This document shows positions 48,090-62,117 of a DNA stretch of 64,000 nucleotides, piece after piece. Location: assembly GCF_003254395.2 (NCBI RefSeq), contig NC_037639.1:10344501-10408500 (forward strand). Direction: 5' to 3'. The DNA is from Apis mellifera. Lineage: Eukaryota > Arthropoda > Insecta > Hymenoptera > Apidae. The first letter of the stretch is position 1; each line of letters opens with the position of its first letter. The translations under genes and the position numbers were made by a program. A model generated the notes under the pieces. It did not search any database, was not told the origin of the DNA, and saw only the letters and a list, made by a program, of their open reading frames with translations.

Positions 48090-49439
48090 GCACACCACGG
48101 CCAATCCCACCCTTTACGTTAGGGGAGTCCTCCAAGGACCACGGGAAATTTCATTTCTCTCTGATCAACGGACAAAAAAAATATATAGCTAACTGCGTTT
48201 TTTTCTTTCCACTCGCTGTCACCGGTATCCGGGTAATTTTCTCCGCATTCGAGTCTCGATTCTTTTGTCGTTTTTAAAATCCATTGGATACCCCATTGAT
48301 GAAAGGGCTTCGATGAAAATCCGAAAAATGTACCATCGCTTTCGAAAACCTTCTCTTCTGTCTTTCTTTCTTTCTTTCTTCTTTTTTTTATGGTCGATCG
48401 TTGGTTGGAAATTTTTACTTTTATATCAAAAATCGTATATTTATTTCGCTTATAGAGTTGCTTATATCGCTAAGAACAGATCTTCTACGAATATTTTGCT
48501 CATGTGGAAAATCTTAAAAGAGGACGTTTCCATCCTTCACGTTTCACCTTTCATTTGTATATTTTTTTCTGCACGTGATCTTCGTCATCGCGATTCTAGG
48601 AGAAACTTTCTAATTAATCCGGCAAACGTGAAGCCCCCGTTCCGTGAATCTCTCCTCGAAACTCATCTACAACGCGCAAGCCATGTTGCGATGGCGGTTT
48701 TCAGGCGGTTTCGTAGTTCGTACTACTTGCGCGCTCGGTTCGAGCAGACCGGTTCGAGCTTCACACTTTTATTCGTATTCGTAGGAGTACGTTCAACTCT
48801 ACGCGAATCGCGACATTGGCCATTATCGAGGTCCTCGAGGGAGCTGGCCTTCACACGTCACCGACGATGAGGTGATTCGCCCTGACGAAACCGCGATTGT
48901 CGAGATGCCGTGCACATTCGAGAACCTTTCGTTCTTGGATTACTTTTTCGTTCGATTTTCTTCTTTTTATTAACTGTAACCGAGGGAGATATTTCATAGA
49001 AACAAAGGAATTGTTGCAGATTTCTTGTGTAATCAATCTGACATTTTCTGCATTACTTTGCACGATTTTCAAAAATTTTTGGTGTAAATTGTGTTAATAA
49101 AATCTTGGCTAAATTTATTTATCTATCAATTATTAATTTTAGTAGTTACCACTTTATTTTAATTTTTAGTGTAAATCACTAACCCATTGCTCAAGATTTA
49201 ATAGTAAAAATTTAATAACCGTTTCGTAATTATATATATATATAAAACGAAATCTTTCAATTTTCTTTGATTTCCAGACATGATTTTAAATTCTGAATTA
49301 ATCAAACTTCATTCTACAACTTTTTCCATTTTACTCCGCGATTCTCCAAGATTTAATAATAAAAGCCAGACAACCGGTTATAATAATTATTCACTTTTCA
49401 CACCATGCGTGATATATCAGCATAAAAAATATCTCTCTA

Positions 49440-50645
49440 TTCCTTTTTCTCAACAGAATTCTAGATTCTCAATTGATTACTTGACAAATTTCTTCTAATT
49501 TATTATTCTGCAACTCCACCTCGTCAAACTAAGATTCGAATACATCTTCATCTTGGATCTCTTAACGAAACTCTTTTTCTTTTTTCCGATTTCCCAACAG
49601 AATTCTAGATTCTCAATCGATTACTTGACAAATTTCTTCTAATTTATTATTTTGCAACTGCACCTCGTCAAATTAAGATTCGAATAGTAGTAATCTAGAT
49701 TCTCAATCGATTATTCGACAAATTTCTTCTAATTTATTATTTTGTAACTTCACCTCATAAAACACATCTTAATATATACATCTTCATTTTGGATCTTAAC
49801 GAAACTCTTTTTCTTTTTTCCGATTTCCCAACAGAATTCTAGATTCTCAATCGATTACTTGACAAATTTCTTCTAATTTATTATTTTGCAATTCCACCTC
49901 ATAAAACTAAGATTCGAATACATCTTCACTTTGGATCTTATTTCTTAATTCTCTAAACTCTTTTTCTTTTTTCCGATTTTTAAGATTCGAATACATCTTC
50001 ACCTTGGATCTTACCTCTTAAACTCTTTTTTTTTTCGATTTCCCAGCAGAATTCTAGATTTTCAATCGATTACTTGACAAATTTCTTCTAATTTATTATT
50101 CTGCAACTCCACCTCGTCAAACTAAGATTCGAATACATTTTCACCTTGGATCTTACCTCTTAAACTTTTTTTTTTTTTTCGATTTCCCAGCAGAATTCTA
50201 GATTCTCAATCGATTATTCGACAAATTTCTTCTAATTTATTATTCTGTAACTCCACCTTGTCAAACTAAGATTCGAATACATCTTCACCTTGAATCTTAA
50301 ACTCTTTTTTTTTTCGATTTCTCAGCAGAATTCTAGATTCTCAATCGATCACTCGACAAATTTCTTCTAATTTATTATTCTGCAACTCGTCAAACTAAGA
50401 TTCGAATACATCTTCACCTTGGATCTTACCTCTTAAACTCTTTTTTTTCTTTCCTATTTCCCAGCAGAATTCTAGATTCTCAATCGATTACTTGACAAAT
50501 TTCTTCTAATTTATTATTCTGCAACTTCACCTCGTCAAATTAAGATTCGAATAGTAATAATCTAGATTCTCAATCGATTATTCGACAAATTTCTCCTAAT
50601 TTATTATTCTGCAACTCAAAGTAAAATTCGAATACATCTTTACCT
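49440..50645. repeat. Tandem array, about 9 copies of a ~140-bp unit
   Basis: 'AATTCTAGATTCTCAATCGA' or a close copy recurs near 49,455, 49,601, 49,690, 49,836, 50,050, 50,193, 50,333, 50,468 and 50,560. It is followed each time by 'GACAAATTTCTTCTAATTTA' and usually 'AAGATTCGAATACATCTTCA' and a T-rich run. Some units are shortened to about 90-100 bp. The high similarity points to recent expansion. There are no unique spacers of constant length, so it is not a CRISPR-type array. Confidence 0.93.
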
Positions 50646-51705
50646 TGGATCTTACCTCTTTTTTTTTTTTTTTAATCTTCAAATTAGCAAAGCTGTTCCA
50701 CACACCGTGCACGCACACCATACAGATGGTTTGGTGGTATATGGGACGCTCGGTTCGGAATCCGGGAGCGAGCGGGGAAGACGGCGACAGGCGAGGGTTA
50801 GCGGATTATTCTCTACCCAACGGGTGTAATTGAATTTTAAACTCCCCAACCCCGCGTGCATATGCGCCCATTCATGGCCACGTATAGGGCAGCCGCTTCG
50901 CAGAAGTCGCGGATTTCATACGTGAGAGGATCAATTGAACGTTTCCGTTCAGGAAGTGCTCTCTCTGTCCCTACCGATATCCGTCAACCATCCTCACCAC
51001 CACGTGTTCCTTTCTGCGCGGGGAAAAAAAAACGAGTCGGCTTCCCCGTAACCCCGTAAAAGAAAAGGAGAGAGAGAGAAAAAAGAAAGAAAGAAAGAGA
51101 GAAAAAGTGCAACGTTACTATTTCAATTGTTGTTGTCGGCTTAACGGCTTATCGTACGCGATCTCGCATTCCTCCTCGCTCAGCAGTGGGAAGACAAAGG
51201 GAGGGAGAGGGCTCGGTGTCGAAAAGGAAACGTGTGCATAACGAATCGTGTCGTTGTTGTGAATTCCATTGTGGAAAAATTGTGCAATTCCTCGAAAGAA
51301 GATGTGTCGTGTCGTAAGAAAGAATAAAATAAAACACTTTTGATTATCGCCACTTTCAAAAGAATTTCTGCTACATTCTCACAGTTGATGGAGCCAACTC
51401 GGGAAACGAGTTTTTCCAGTTACGTTTGCTGCAAGGGTATGATACATTCAACTGTTATTACGTCACGATAATACTTCACGATTATATATTTTCTCATCTC
51501 TCGTTACATTAGATTCTCCATTCTTTTTCAATTTGAAAAATGATATTAATGAAATTTTCTGAATTTTATTGTAAGCTTCAGGATTAGATAAGAGTTATCA
51601 AATAATGCACAACATTGCAGCGTAATATGATAAAATAAGTTTCAATTCAATCATTTTAATTAAAAATCATGTCTCTAAAAAATCATCCTACCTGTTTCGT
51701 TCGAA

Positions 51706-52153
51706 CACCCTGTATATTACCATAGTGTTCTATCCATTCCTACATGTAATGGTGCAGCGTGCATGATCGTATCCTGCAACAGCTACTCTTCCAACGTTGC
51801 CACAGCGAAAGGGTTGAAAATAAAGATCATCCACCTAGGATGATAAACGAATACCTCGGTCGGTTTTGTAGAGAAAAATCTCATATCCAAGATTACGTAA
51901 ACTCATTCCCTCTTTATTATAATGACAGTTCGTGTCCATCGTTGGATCGTTGTAAAACATCGTTGTCGAGAGACATCACGCGAGACAACACTTTGTATCT
52001 CGACTCTCCCCAGGATAAAAGTCCCTTTGAAAAATCCACGTCTTCTCGTTCCACGTACGCGATCTTGAACCGTTCCCTGCTACGATGGATCGAGTATCTG
52101 TACGTGAGGAGCGCCGAGAGGAGCGAGCATAAAGCTGTACGTTATACAGGGTG
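51706..52153. repeat. Inverted pair of CACCCTGTATA / TATACAGGGTG
   Basis: CACCCTGTATA at 51706-51716 is the exact reverse complement of TATACAGGGTG at 52143-52153. TACAGGGTG-type ends are common at the termini of insect DNA transposons and MITEs. The orientation here is outward-facing, so these may be the inner ends of two separate eroded elements. A third copy, TATACAGGG, lies at 54941-54949. Confidence 0.35.
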
Positions 52154-55100
52154 ATACTCGCCCAAGTTTTCTCCAACATTGGGGCGGAAAATGAAGAGAA
52201 TGCAAAAATGGTTGAAACGCTGGTCAAATGTTTAATCGACGAAATGCACGCGGTGTTTTGTTGGAGGAGGAGGACGATAGGATCGCTGGAATAGCGAGTT
52301 TCGTTCGCTCATGTTCCGGCTAAATAGCTTAATATAACCAGGAGGACAATAGTGGTTCTCAGCACGGTGACACGCTTTCTGTGTTTATCTTGGGATAAAG
52401 AGGAATTATATATATACATATATATAGCGTGTTTGTTTAGAAATCGTAGTAGAAAGTAAATAGCAAAGTTGAGAATTTTCAAAGTTCACATTAATATTAA
52501 TGGTTTAGAGTTTTTCTTTGGACAAGAAAATATGGGAATGAAAAAGATTTTCCATCCGTCGAGTGGATATTATTTTCTGAATAGAAATGATCCTCCTCGC
52601 TTTTCCATCGATAAAAAATTAGGAAAAAAAGAGAATAATGTTTAATCGAGTTTTCACAGACTCGTTCGATGTCTATCTTGAAAAGAAAATCCAAATTCGA
52701 AAATGCAACGAAATAATTCGCAGGATCTCTGTTTCCAACCGGATTACGGAGAGCCTCTGCGAGGGAATGCGCTCCTCGAGCGCATGACTCGTATTTACCA
52801 GACGCGGTTTCTCTGCCACCGCCGCAAGATTCTTAACTCGTCCCGGCGACCCAGCGCCGTCGTCGGCCCGGATCACGGACAATGTTTCGGATTTCCAGCA
52901 ATGCGGTTCCACGTATTGCCGGTATCCAGGTAGGAACAGCGCGCGAGCCTTTATCGCCCAGGTGAATCCAATTAATTGGGAATCAAATTCTAATTAAGGA
53001 ACGCGCGCCTGAATAATTGACGTGCGTGTAGGCAACGGAGCGTGACCGGTTGCCATATTACAGGCGGAACACATTTCCGAATTAACCGCATCGAGTTAAT
53101 CGCCTGAAATGAAACGATACTTTAAGAGTGTTCTCTCCAATAGAATGAATCTTTTCGCTTCTTGTAACGTTGCTACATTTCTCACTTAATCCTTATTGTT
53201 TCCCTCGCTGTGAAGATATTGTTTCGAATCGAACAGATGAGAGGAGGGAAGAGAGGAAAATTCTTGAATATTAAATTCTTCGAGAATAGTCGCAGATAAG
53301 TTTTCCATTTCTAAATAATTTTCTTGTTCCAACGATAGTTCTATCATTTTCTTACCACTTTTTTGAAATCGTTGATAGAAGAAAATTGCAACGATCTACA
53401 AGGAATTCATGTTAATTAATGAAGTAGGAAAAGTTGATAGTTTCGGAATTATCGATCCGAGAAATCGATTTATATTAATCCGCCAGCAGATTATCTAAAA
53501 TAATTACAAAAGAGAGAGAGTTTCTCGTGTAACCAACTTGTACACGTTGCACTTAACCCACTCTCTTGATCCTTGGAATTAGGTAACAGAGCGTGTTGAC
53601 TTGGAAACACTTGGGACGCTCGCGGAATTCGCACCTTACCCGCTCGCGCTTCGCTCTTGAAACTTGTTCTCCTAGAGCGATGAACTTTGTGGTATCGCTA
53701 TAGGCCACTCGCCGCTCCTATGCGGCTGATTCTATTACCCGCCTGCATCTAATTCGATGCAATCTCATTCAACTGTGTTTCAAGCTTCGGCAACGAAGAA
53801 AAAATAATCCTCCTTTCCGAAAGAATTACGGATTTATTTCCAACCTTGTTGAATTTCCTCCTCGGATTTTTTAATTAATACGCGTAAAATTTTTTTCAAC
53901 GAGATTATTTCAATTATTCGTGACTCTCTGGATTCCAATTTCCAGAATTCGAGAACGATCGGTTCGATCTCAGAAGGGACGAAAAAGGGGTTTAAAATCG
54001 GAGAAGATCGGTTATTTTACGATGGCCACGGAAGAAGAATCGCCGATTCCTTTGTTACTTTCGGCGAGGAATTCTCGCAAGAAGGGCAGGAAGTGGCAGG
54101 CGTTAAGCGTTCCTCGAGAATCTTTGCCAAGCGATGCTTGCATTACCGTTTATTGCCGCTCTCCAAGAGGCCGAGTTCTCGGTATTACATCGTTTCTAAG
54201 CGCATTTGCAACCGCCACCTTCCTTCCTTCCTTCGGGCTACGCTTCCAAGGCTGCCCGACAAAATGGATCTCCTTCGATTTCCCTCCTCCTCCTCCTCCC
54301 CCTTTCCTTTCTTCTCGAATTAAAAACGAATCTTTTTCTTCTCCTCCCTCTTTCCTCCATTATCCTCATTTCAGGAAATTCCAATTTTCTATCGTCGAAT
54401 CTTAAAAGTTTTCTTGCAGTTTATTCTTATTTATTATATTATTCCCAACTTGGAATTATCTTTATCGTCGCTGATGACACGTGTTACGCCGATGATGGAG
54501 AAAAAGCGTTACTCGCAACTTTGCAATCATTGCTCCCGAGCAAACGACGAGGAAATTATCCTCGAAAGTGAAGTCCTTCTCTTTGAGCGGAGGACTGGTT
54601 TCCTCGAGCAACGTGATTCATCGTCCGAGGAATGATCGCGTTTTCTTTTTTTTTCCTCGCGGCGGAATAATTGGACAGGTGAAATTGCAGCTGTCTTTTA
54701 ATTAGTTAGAAATTTAAATTACAGATGTTTATTCTTCTTACTTCTTCTTTCAAATTTTCTCCAGTCTATTCGTTAGACGAAGAAGGGAGTTGAGATGAAA
54801 GGTACGGCTGAATTCACGTGAGACATTCATCCCAGATCGAATTCTTTCGTAGATCTGTTTCACTTGGAAATACGGGAGAAACGTCGATTCGCTTCCTCGG
54901 GATCCCTTTTATAGCGACCATTATAGCTCGTCCAGTGGAGTATACAGGGTTTATCGGCTATCATGACTTGCCGTATTACGCTGCTCGTCCCAAGACTTTC
55001 CACCTGCGAGACCACAAGCCGCTCTCTTTCCCTCTCCCCCTTGACCAATCAATTTTTCGTTCTCGATCCATCTGATGCTCCCCATAAGGACTTTCGAAAA

Positions 55101-58100
55101 CGATGTAAACTAAATATTGATTAGAAACGAGGCTCTCGCTCTAAATTTTAATATAATACCCACCATCGTTTATTCATTTTGATTGATATTTATTCTATAA
55201 AATATTATCCTATAGGATTATTGCGTTTTAACAAATGATTAATGAAAATTGATTAATTCGCTTTATTCGAGACGCGAATTACGAGAAACGATTAATTTAA
55301 CTTTTCCAGGCAAATTGAGGTTTCCTCGGTGAAATTGATAAATTATGGCTTTTGCGTAAGCTCGTGCATCACAATAAAGAATACCAAGGCAATTATTCCC
55401 GCCTTGCACCTCCATAAATATAATCCTCCTGAGCGTGAATCCACAACAAGACTCATTCAAGACTGGTGGAAGCTAGCACCGAGTTCGTTACCGTGTAATC
55501 GTGTGATCGTCTAATTAAGTGCGTCGATGCCACGCAGGATTGTTCCCTGGGACGAGGTCTAGACAAACAGGCCACGTTTCGTCGAGGTGAAAAGAAAACG
55601 CGTGCAGACGTCTGAAGGAAAGTTTGGGGAACGAAAGATTAAGGATTATTTTTCCATTCGTCGTTTATCGGTGCTGGAGAACGGATTCGAGTAATTGTTC
55701 CATCACGGCTGGGTGAAAAAGCGCGTGGCCAGCCAGCCGCGAATTTCTCGAGGAACGAAACGATGAAGGAGCCGATGAACTTTTCTTTCGATTAATCGGC
55801 GACCGCAGGATATCACCGATATCCGTTATGTTTCTCTGAGAAAACCTCTGATGAATTTTTCTTCTTCGTGTAGCATTGGAAATATTAGATTATTTTCGAT
55901 GATGCACCGTTTTCTTTCATATTTACATAGTCAGTTAATTCCAATTTTAATCTGTTAGAGAAATATTATATTATCGTTGTTCGATTTCTAGTAGCCTTTA
56001 AGATGTTTCAGAAAATATCCTTTCGAAGCATTGAAATATTTTTGGGAAATAACTCTACGAACATCCTATACACGAACTCTACCAATCTTATGGATCGCTG
56101 GCCATCGATTATTTTTTAATCGATTAGCCGAGCAACTTTTTCCTCGCATTCCACCCTTCCAACATTGTAATCGTGCGCCGCGTAAAACTTCTTGCGCGAA
56201 TTCTTGCAAGGCGAGCGAGAAGGCCTTCCAACATAACCTTTAACAATCTGCTTCACTCTTACGATATATACCGATCTCTAAAAGAGGAGACCGTGACATT
56301 GGCGCCGAGATTTTTCCCCGGACGAAGAGGAGAGATGGAACGATTGTTCTCGGCCCACCGTTTCCGCTCTCTCACGATCGAACCGTTCGATTTCTTGCTC
56401 CGCTCCTCGCGGATCCAATCCAACCGTTTCCCCGAGATATCCGTGGCGAAGGAATTTTTCTCCTCTAAGTGAGATAATAGAACTCGTCCATTTCGTTTCG
56501 TGCCGCATCACGCTGCCCGTAATAACGCTCTAATGCTCCCCGCAGGCCCCCGCCTCGGGCCTTTAAGACCCTTCTTTTCCGTTTTTTCCCTTCTCTCTCT
56601 CTCTCTCGCCTCCTTTTGTCGTACAACAGGCGTTAACGCGTTTCGTAAATTTCCCGTTCTTTTTTTCATTCCGTCGTCGCGCACGGTTTCTACACGGTTT
56701 CCCGTGGAAAATAAGATTGGTCGGAGAAAGCTTAATTAATGGGTGGAAAAATCGAAGCATACGGTGGCTCGCGTTCACGCCAATTTTCGAGGAGCTGTTG
56801 CTCGTAGGCAAACTCGAATTATCGTAAGGGTGAATGATGATGATGATGATGATGGATGATCGTAGGGAAAAATTGTTCTTGTCCGATTTTTTTGCTTCCT
56901 TTCATCGTGTATTGTATCTTCTTGTGGTTAAGAAAAAATTAAGTTTTCAGGATTGAAGAGAAAAAAATATTGGATACGATTGTTCTAAAAATTGTTCTTT
57001 TTAAAATTGGAGAATGTGTTATTCGGTGAAAAATATCGTATCTGTCTCCTTTCTTCGAATCGATGTTTGCTTCACCTTTGATACAAGACGCGAAGACGAT
57101 TTATTTCACGAAATCCTAGACTGTGAAAATATTTCGCGTGAAAGTTCACTGTTACGCTTTTTAATCAACAAAAAACAACTATCGAATTAAATTCCTCCAC
57201 ATAGAAACTTGTGTCTTTCGAAAAATATTTCCACTTATATTACGCAAAAAAAGTTAGTATCAATATTTCATTCGAAACGTCACATTCTCCCCATTTACGT
57301 AATAACAGCCTCCATATTAATAGAGAGAACTCCAAAATTGCTCGCCGTAGTTTCAAACAACGTTTCAAACCTATTGAAAAAGCTACAGCTGCGCAAACAC
57401 ATCATCAGGTGAAATCGTTCAGGGCCGTGCACCGCTTTCTGCCCATCGGTCTTTTTCTTTTTTTTTCTCTCTCTCCAAATCACGATTACACGCGGGCGTG
57501 CGTTCGAATATACTTAATGGGGATCAAACAGTGGTAGCCCCGCGAAAGGTTATCCCCGGATGTACAAACGAAACGCTTTTCATCATTCACTGTAATTATC
57601 ATAATCGTAACGCGGATCGAAACCTCTCTCGATTAGTCGTTTTTTTCCACGCCAATTATATCGGCAGAGATTTCCCTCAACATTGCTAGGCCGTGAATCA
57701 GATTGCGTCAATCGATATATTCGTATAACGTTAATTAAAGGATCGATCAGGGAGGAATCAAGGCTATTAAGCAACAACGTTGAACAACAACGTGCAAATT
57801 GGACCACCCTATAGATGGGCAAGTACTTAACTACGTTCTCCAAGCAATGAGCATGATTTGCTTTTCAACTCGATTTCTAAGTTCAAAGCTATCTCTCCCT
57901 GTCTCGTCCTCCTCGTTCAACATCGCTGAACGTTGCAACGTAAACCGGCGGATCCCTGTGACGTAGCAACGTGGCTGCCAGCAATTAAGGACATTCGATA
58001 ATGATGGAACTGTGGGGAACCAGGAACCGTGCGTCGTCTCCTCTCCGGACGGGTTGTCTTCTAAGCTGCTCGGAGAGAGGAGAGCAAATCTGTCACTGTC

Positions 58101-61100
58101 ACTCGTCCATTCGCGTCGAGTAACTCGATGAAAAAGGAGAAGACGCGAGGAAGTGAAATCAGCCGGGATAAAGGTTTTCATGGGTGATTTTGAATCGTGT
58201 TTTATTCGAACCAAGGACGGGGAGGATGTTACCTTTGGGTGGCTCGATAAACTGAAACGGGCAATTAGATCTTTGTTGTTATGGAATTTTGTGCCAAGAT
58301 TGAAAGAGCAATTAGAAAAATTGATATATATATATGTATGTATATTTGAATTTTTTTATCCACGTTTTTGTATCAATTCGTCAAATTAAAAAAATAAGGA
58401 AAATATAAAATATCTTTAAGGTAACGGTAAAATTTAGTATGTGAATAAGTCCAATTTAATGACTTATAATATATAACGTACAATTTCCTGTGTATATCTT
58501 AAAAAACAAAATTATAGATTGAAACTCGAGATATCGCGTAGCGATACGATTTTTAGAGCGGAACGACGACGTGCGAGTGTAACATAAGGGGGAAGAAAAT
58601 TTTCGATTCTATTAAGTACAGTTTGAGGTCGAATTCATTCGAAACTTGAGGTATTTGTTCAAGGATCTCAATTCTATCAGACCTTCCAATCGTCGTCGAT
58701 GCTTTTCGATGGAATAGATTTGCCTGGAGCGAGCTTGTGAATATTACTCTCCTTCTCTCTCTCTCTTGCTCTCTCTCTTTCCTGTTGCCTCTTTATTTTT
58801 TTTCTCATTCACCTCTCGAGGACTCTCTTCCTGAGAGAGTAGAGGCAGCACGTGCTCGTTTCTCAGCGTACGTAGTCGATGGGCGGGATTTTCGAGGGTA
58901 AAAAAACTCGTGTTCCAACGCGGGGACAAGGCTAAAAGCACGACACACATCGGATTACGTGTCTAAAAAGAGAAAGGAGCTGATCCACCGGGAAAAACTA
59001 GAGCCTGCTTTATTTCAAAGTCTTTGCCAACCGCGACCCAGCCAATAATCCGTTATACGCACATACGATGCGAGACTTGAAAACTTTCTTAAAAATTTCC
59101 AACGATCTTCTTTTTCTCCGACGAATCGATAGTTAAAAAAAAAAAAGAAAGAAAGAGAAGAAAATAAAAACATCTCAGATGTTGAAGAAACACTACAATT
59201 ACATCGAGCGCAATCTTGCTTCGTGAACAATTATTAAACCTCTTTTTATTTTGAGAAACGAAAACTCGTACTCGCAAGATCCTCTTTCCGTATAAATTAA
59301 CCATTTCCTTCCCTTTCCAAGAACAAGCTTAAAAATAAATTCCTTCCCCGAACGAATCAATATTCCTCCTCCTTTCCTCGCCGAGGAAAATCATCCCGAA
59401 CCCCTTTTTAAACGAGCAATATGGACGCGCATATATCCGCCATTTTCATCCGTCCCGCATTCAACTCGATCCAAGCTTCGTTTCAACGAAGATCATGTAG
59501 CGAGTGGAGGCTGTCTGGATCGAAGAGAAAGGAAGAGAGAAGGAGAACCGAGAACCAAAGGATTATCGCAGCCGTGTTGCATAACATGTCGTTGACCACG
59601 ATGGCTGGATTACTCATGCTTCGTGTCGGATGACCTTGTATCACAATCGAGCCTCTAACCCGTTCAGGCTGATTCCCTCCGATGCCCGACGATCCTGAAC
59701 CGACCGGTGGCCCTGGATTCGAGGGCAATGCACCTTCTTCTCCTCGCCTCGTACCCTCCCCCTCCCTTCCCATCCTAGAACAATGATATATAAAGATTAT
59801 ATGTGTCATGCGTGTCTGCGAGGATTTATACGAGTTTTCTCTTCGAAAGAATGTATTATTTTATCGAATATTATGGTCAATGTTTCATTTTTCGAACAGC
59901 ATCGAGCAAAAATTGGATGAATTATTGGTTTCGAAGGGCAATAAAGAGAAATTAGCAGTTAGATTTGAATTGGTGATTGTGGGATGGATATTTTTTTGCT
60001 TTGGATTTTTTACGCGTGATTGATGATTTTCTTTTTATTTAATGTTCGAAATACGAATCGTATATAATCTATAATCTTATGGAATGATATGTTTGCGGGG
60101 TGAGTCGTTATTAAATAATTCGTATACAAAGGTTCTACCTCTATTTTCGAAAATGACTTTTCTCCGAGTTCGATTTTAAGCTTGAAATTTTAATACGAAC
60201 TTCCTCGTAATGGGCTTAATCTCGTTGACGACATTCGCCTCGAATACTCTGCATAATGTAATCGTATCTCCGTTTCCAGCTGATCTGATTACGAAAATGA
60301 GTTATGTCGAGCTCGAATGCTTCCCATATTTCCGTAAAAATCGATAGAAACCGTTATTTTCGCTTCTAATCATTAAAAATGACAATTTTTATTTATATGG
60401 TATCATATATATATAAAGTATGTAAATAGCACAAAAGTATTATATGTATACGATTAAAAGAAAAAATACAATTTTCATTAAAACATACATAAAAAGAAAA
60501 AGAAAAAAAAATAAATATGAGCAATAAAAAAAAGAGCGAAAAATTAAAGACTTTTTTCAAACCTGTTCGTTATATATTCGATATAAAAACTACGATGAGG
60601 TCACAGAGGATAATGGAATCAATGCTCCTGACGTATCCGGAATTGCAAGAATGTGGCTGAGAGAGATCTGTCTCCGTGTGGCAGGCATTTCCGCGGAAGC
60701 GACGGTGTTGCCTAATTAATAAAATAAATCATCCTTCGGTGCATCGACCCCGCCGCTGCATCAACCGTTTGACTGACAGTGTTCCACCTCTGCCGTCGAC
60801 TAATTGTCAAATTACAAAGATCGAGAATATCTAATGGACGTCGAGCATGGGACGACGGCTCGTCGCGATTTTGAACGACTGCCTCCCCTCCCAATCATCG
60901 CGCCGTTTCCCACTGCGCAGAAGCGGAACGCGCCCCCACTACTGACCACGGCCAGCAACCCCTACCCCTTTTGCACCTGCAACCCTTCCGTCCGTTTCGA
61001 AGTTACGTCATTCGACTCCGGGACTCCGGCAGTCGTGGTCCAACGCTTCCGCTTCCGGTTCTCCCAGTCACGAGACACACTTCTCGCTTCACCACCAGCT

Positions 61101-62037
61101 GGACCTTGGTAAACTTTCCCACTAGTAATATATACGGAGTTTGTGAGATGTGTGGTATTTACTCAGTAGCACGTCTTCGTTTACTTTGTAGAGAAATATT
61201 TATGTACGATTAGTCGCTTTGTCGTTTTTAGTAGTTTTTTCTTTCGTAGTTTGTTAATTTTACTTTGTAGTTTTCAACGATTTGAATTTTTGTATCGTTG
61301 TTGTATTTGACTTGATATACAGATATATATATATATATATATGTGTGTTGTAAATTATTGTAGATATATTAATAGATTTAATTTGTTACTATTGTTGATC
61401 ATTTTTATTCTATAATATTGTTGTAAAAGTAATAAATGTAAGAATATTGGATTATAATTTGAATTATAACTTTTACGCTGTGTGCGTAACATTTAAATAC
61501 GCGCCGTGCAATTTAAAATAGGAACACGGTCGATAAAGAAGGAATCTTTTAAAATAATTCGATTTTAATCGGAAGAAATTTTTTGAAACACGCGATTAAA
61601 AGAAGAAATCTATTTTCAAGTTTAATTTAAAATATCTCAAATCTCAAATGTTTTGCGTAAATAAATGGAAAGAAAAAGAGCAGTCGGTACATACATATAT
61701 TGCTTTACCAACTATGTGTTCGATATCCTACGATGTAATAAAATTATGATCTGATAACTCCGCTACTCCATTCATCTCAATCATGTTTCCACAAAGATTG
61801 ACGACCGTGCAAGGTAGATTTCGATATCTTCCGTTTCAAGCTTTTTCACATGAAATCTTCATTAAAATAGAATTACCGTTATTTCATTGTTACCGTTTCA
61901 TTTCCACTGTAATTTTAAAACTTACTTTTTTGCAACGATAAATTATCGAGAAGATTTCAAACAACATTTCTTTTTTCTCTGTTTTAGCTTAAGAAGAAGT
62001 CATCATCGTTCACCGGAAGTACATCAAGCTTAAAACG

Positions 62038-62117
62038 CTCTTTATGCTTTTGATTGTTGCTCAGAAAGCCTTGATTATGATATTGGCTTTCGGGCAATAA
62101 TCATAATCACGAAAGGG
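62038..62117 (+). ncRNA. mir-315: microRNA mir-315 precursor hairpin
   Basis: The 5' arm at 62048-62069 begins TTTTGATTGTTGCTCAG and matches the mature miR-315-5p I know from insects over its full 22 nt. The seed is TTTGATT. The 3' arm (about 62087-62108, CTTTCGGGCAATAATCA...) pairs with it through a long stem with G-U wobbles, one bulge and a 14-nt terminal loop, and the lower stem extends to 62038 and 62117. In Drosophila miR-315 is reported to boost Wingless signalling by repressing Axin and Notum. It lies in a gene-poor region with no visible host gene, so it is probably transcribed from its own promoter. Identity is very likely; the arm ends may shift by a base or two. Confidence 0.95.

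Larger units (their letters stand above)
43572..62037. other. Gene-poor region between the exon-like block and mir-315
   Basis: About 18 kb with no protein-coding gene that I can support. The longest open frames (for example 51,759-52,154, 53,920-54,405 and 48,265-48,870) show no domains and mostly lie in low-complexity or CpG-rich sequence. The region holds one large tandem array, poly-A and poly-T runs (for example 47,737-47,757 and 48,019-48,037), a CGAT run near 45,368-45,386, a GAT run at 56,834-56,852, and palindromic sites listed separately. Patches of higher GC at 47.9-48.15, 50.7-51.05, 52.7-53.05 and 60.7-61.1 kb are candidates for regulatory DNA. Confidence 0.55.

Noticed and set aside
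49440..50645. CRISPR-like alternation of repeats
   Set aside because: Units of about 140 bp follow each other directly, without short conserved repeats separated by unique spacers, in a eukaryotic genome.
51759..52154. 131-codon open frame on the + strand
   Set aside because: No domain or family resemblance, ordinary AT/CpG mix, and it sits between transposon-end-like motifs. Length alone is not persuasive.
53920..54405. 161-codon open frame on the + strand
   Set aside because: The C-terminal half is translated from a CCT/TTC-rich low-complexity stretch and two other frames are also open there.
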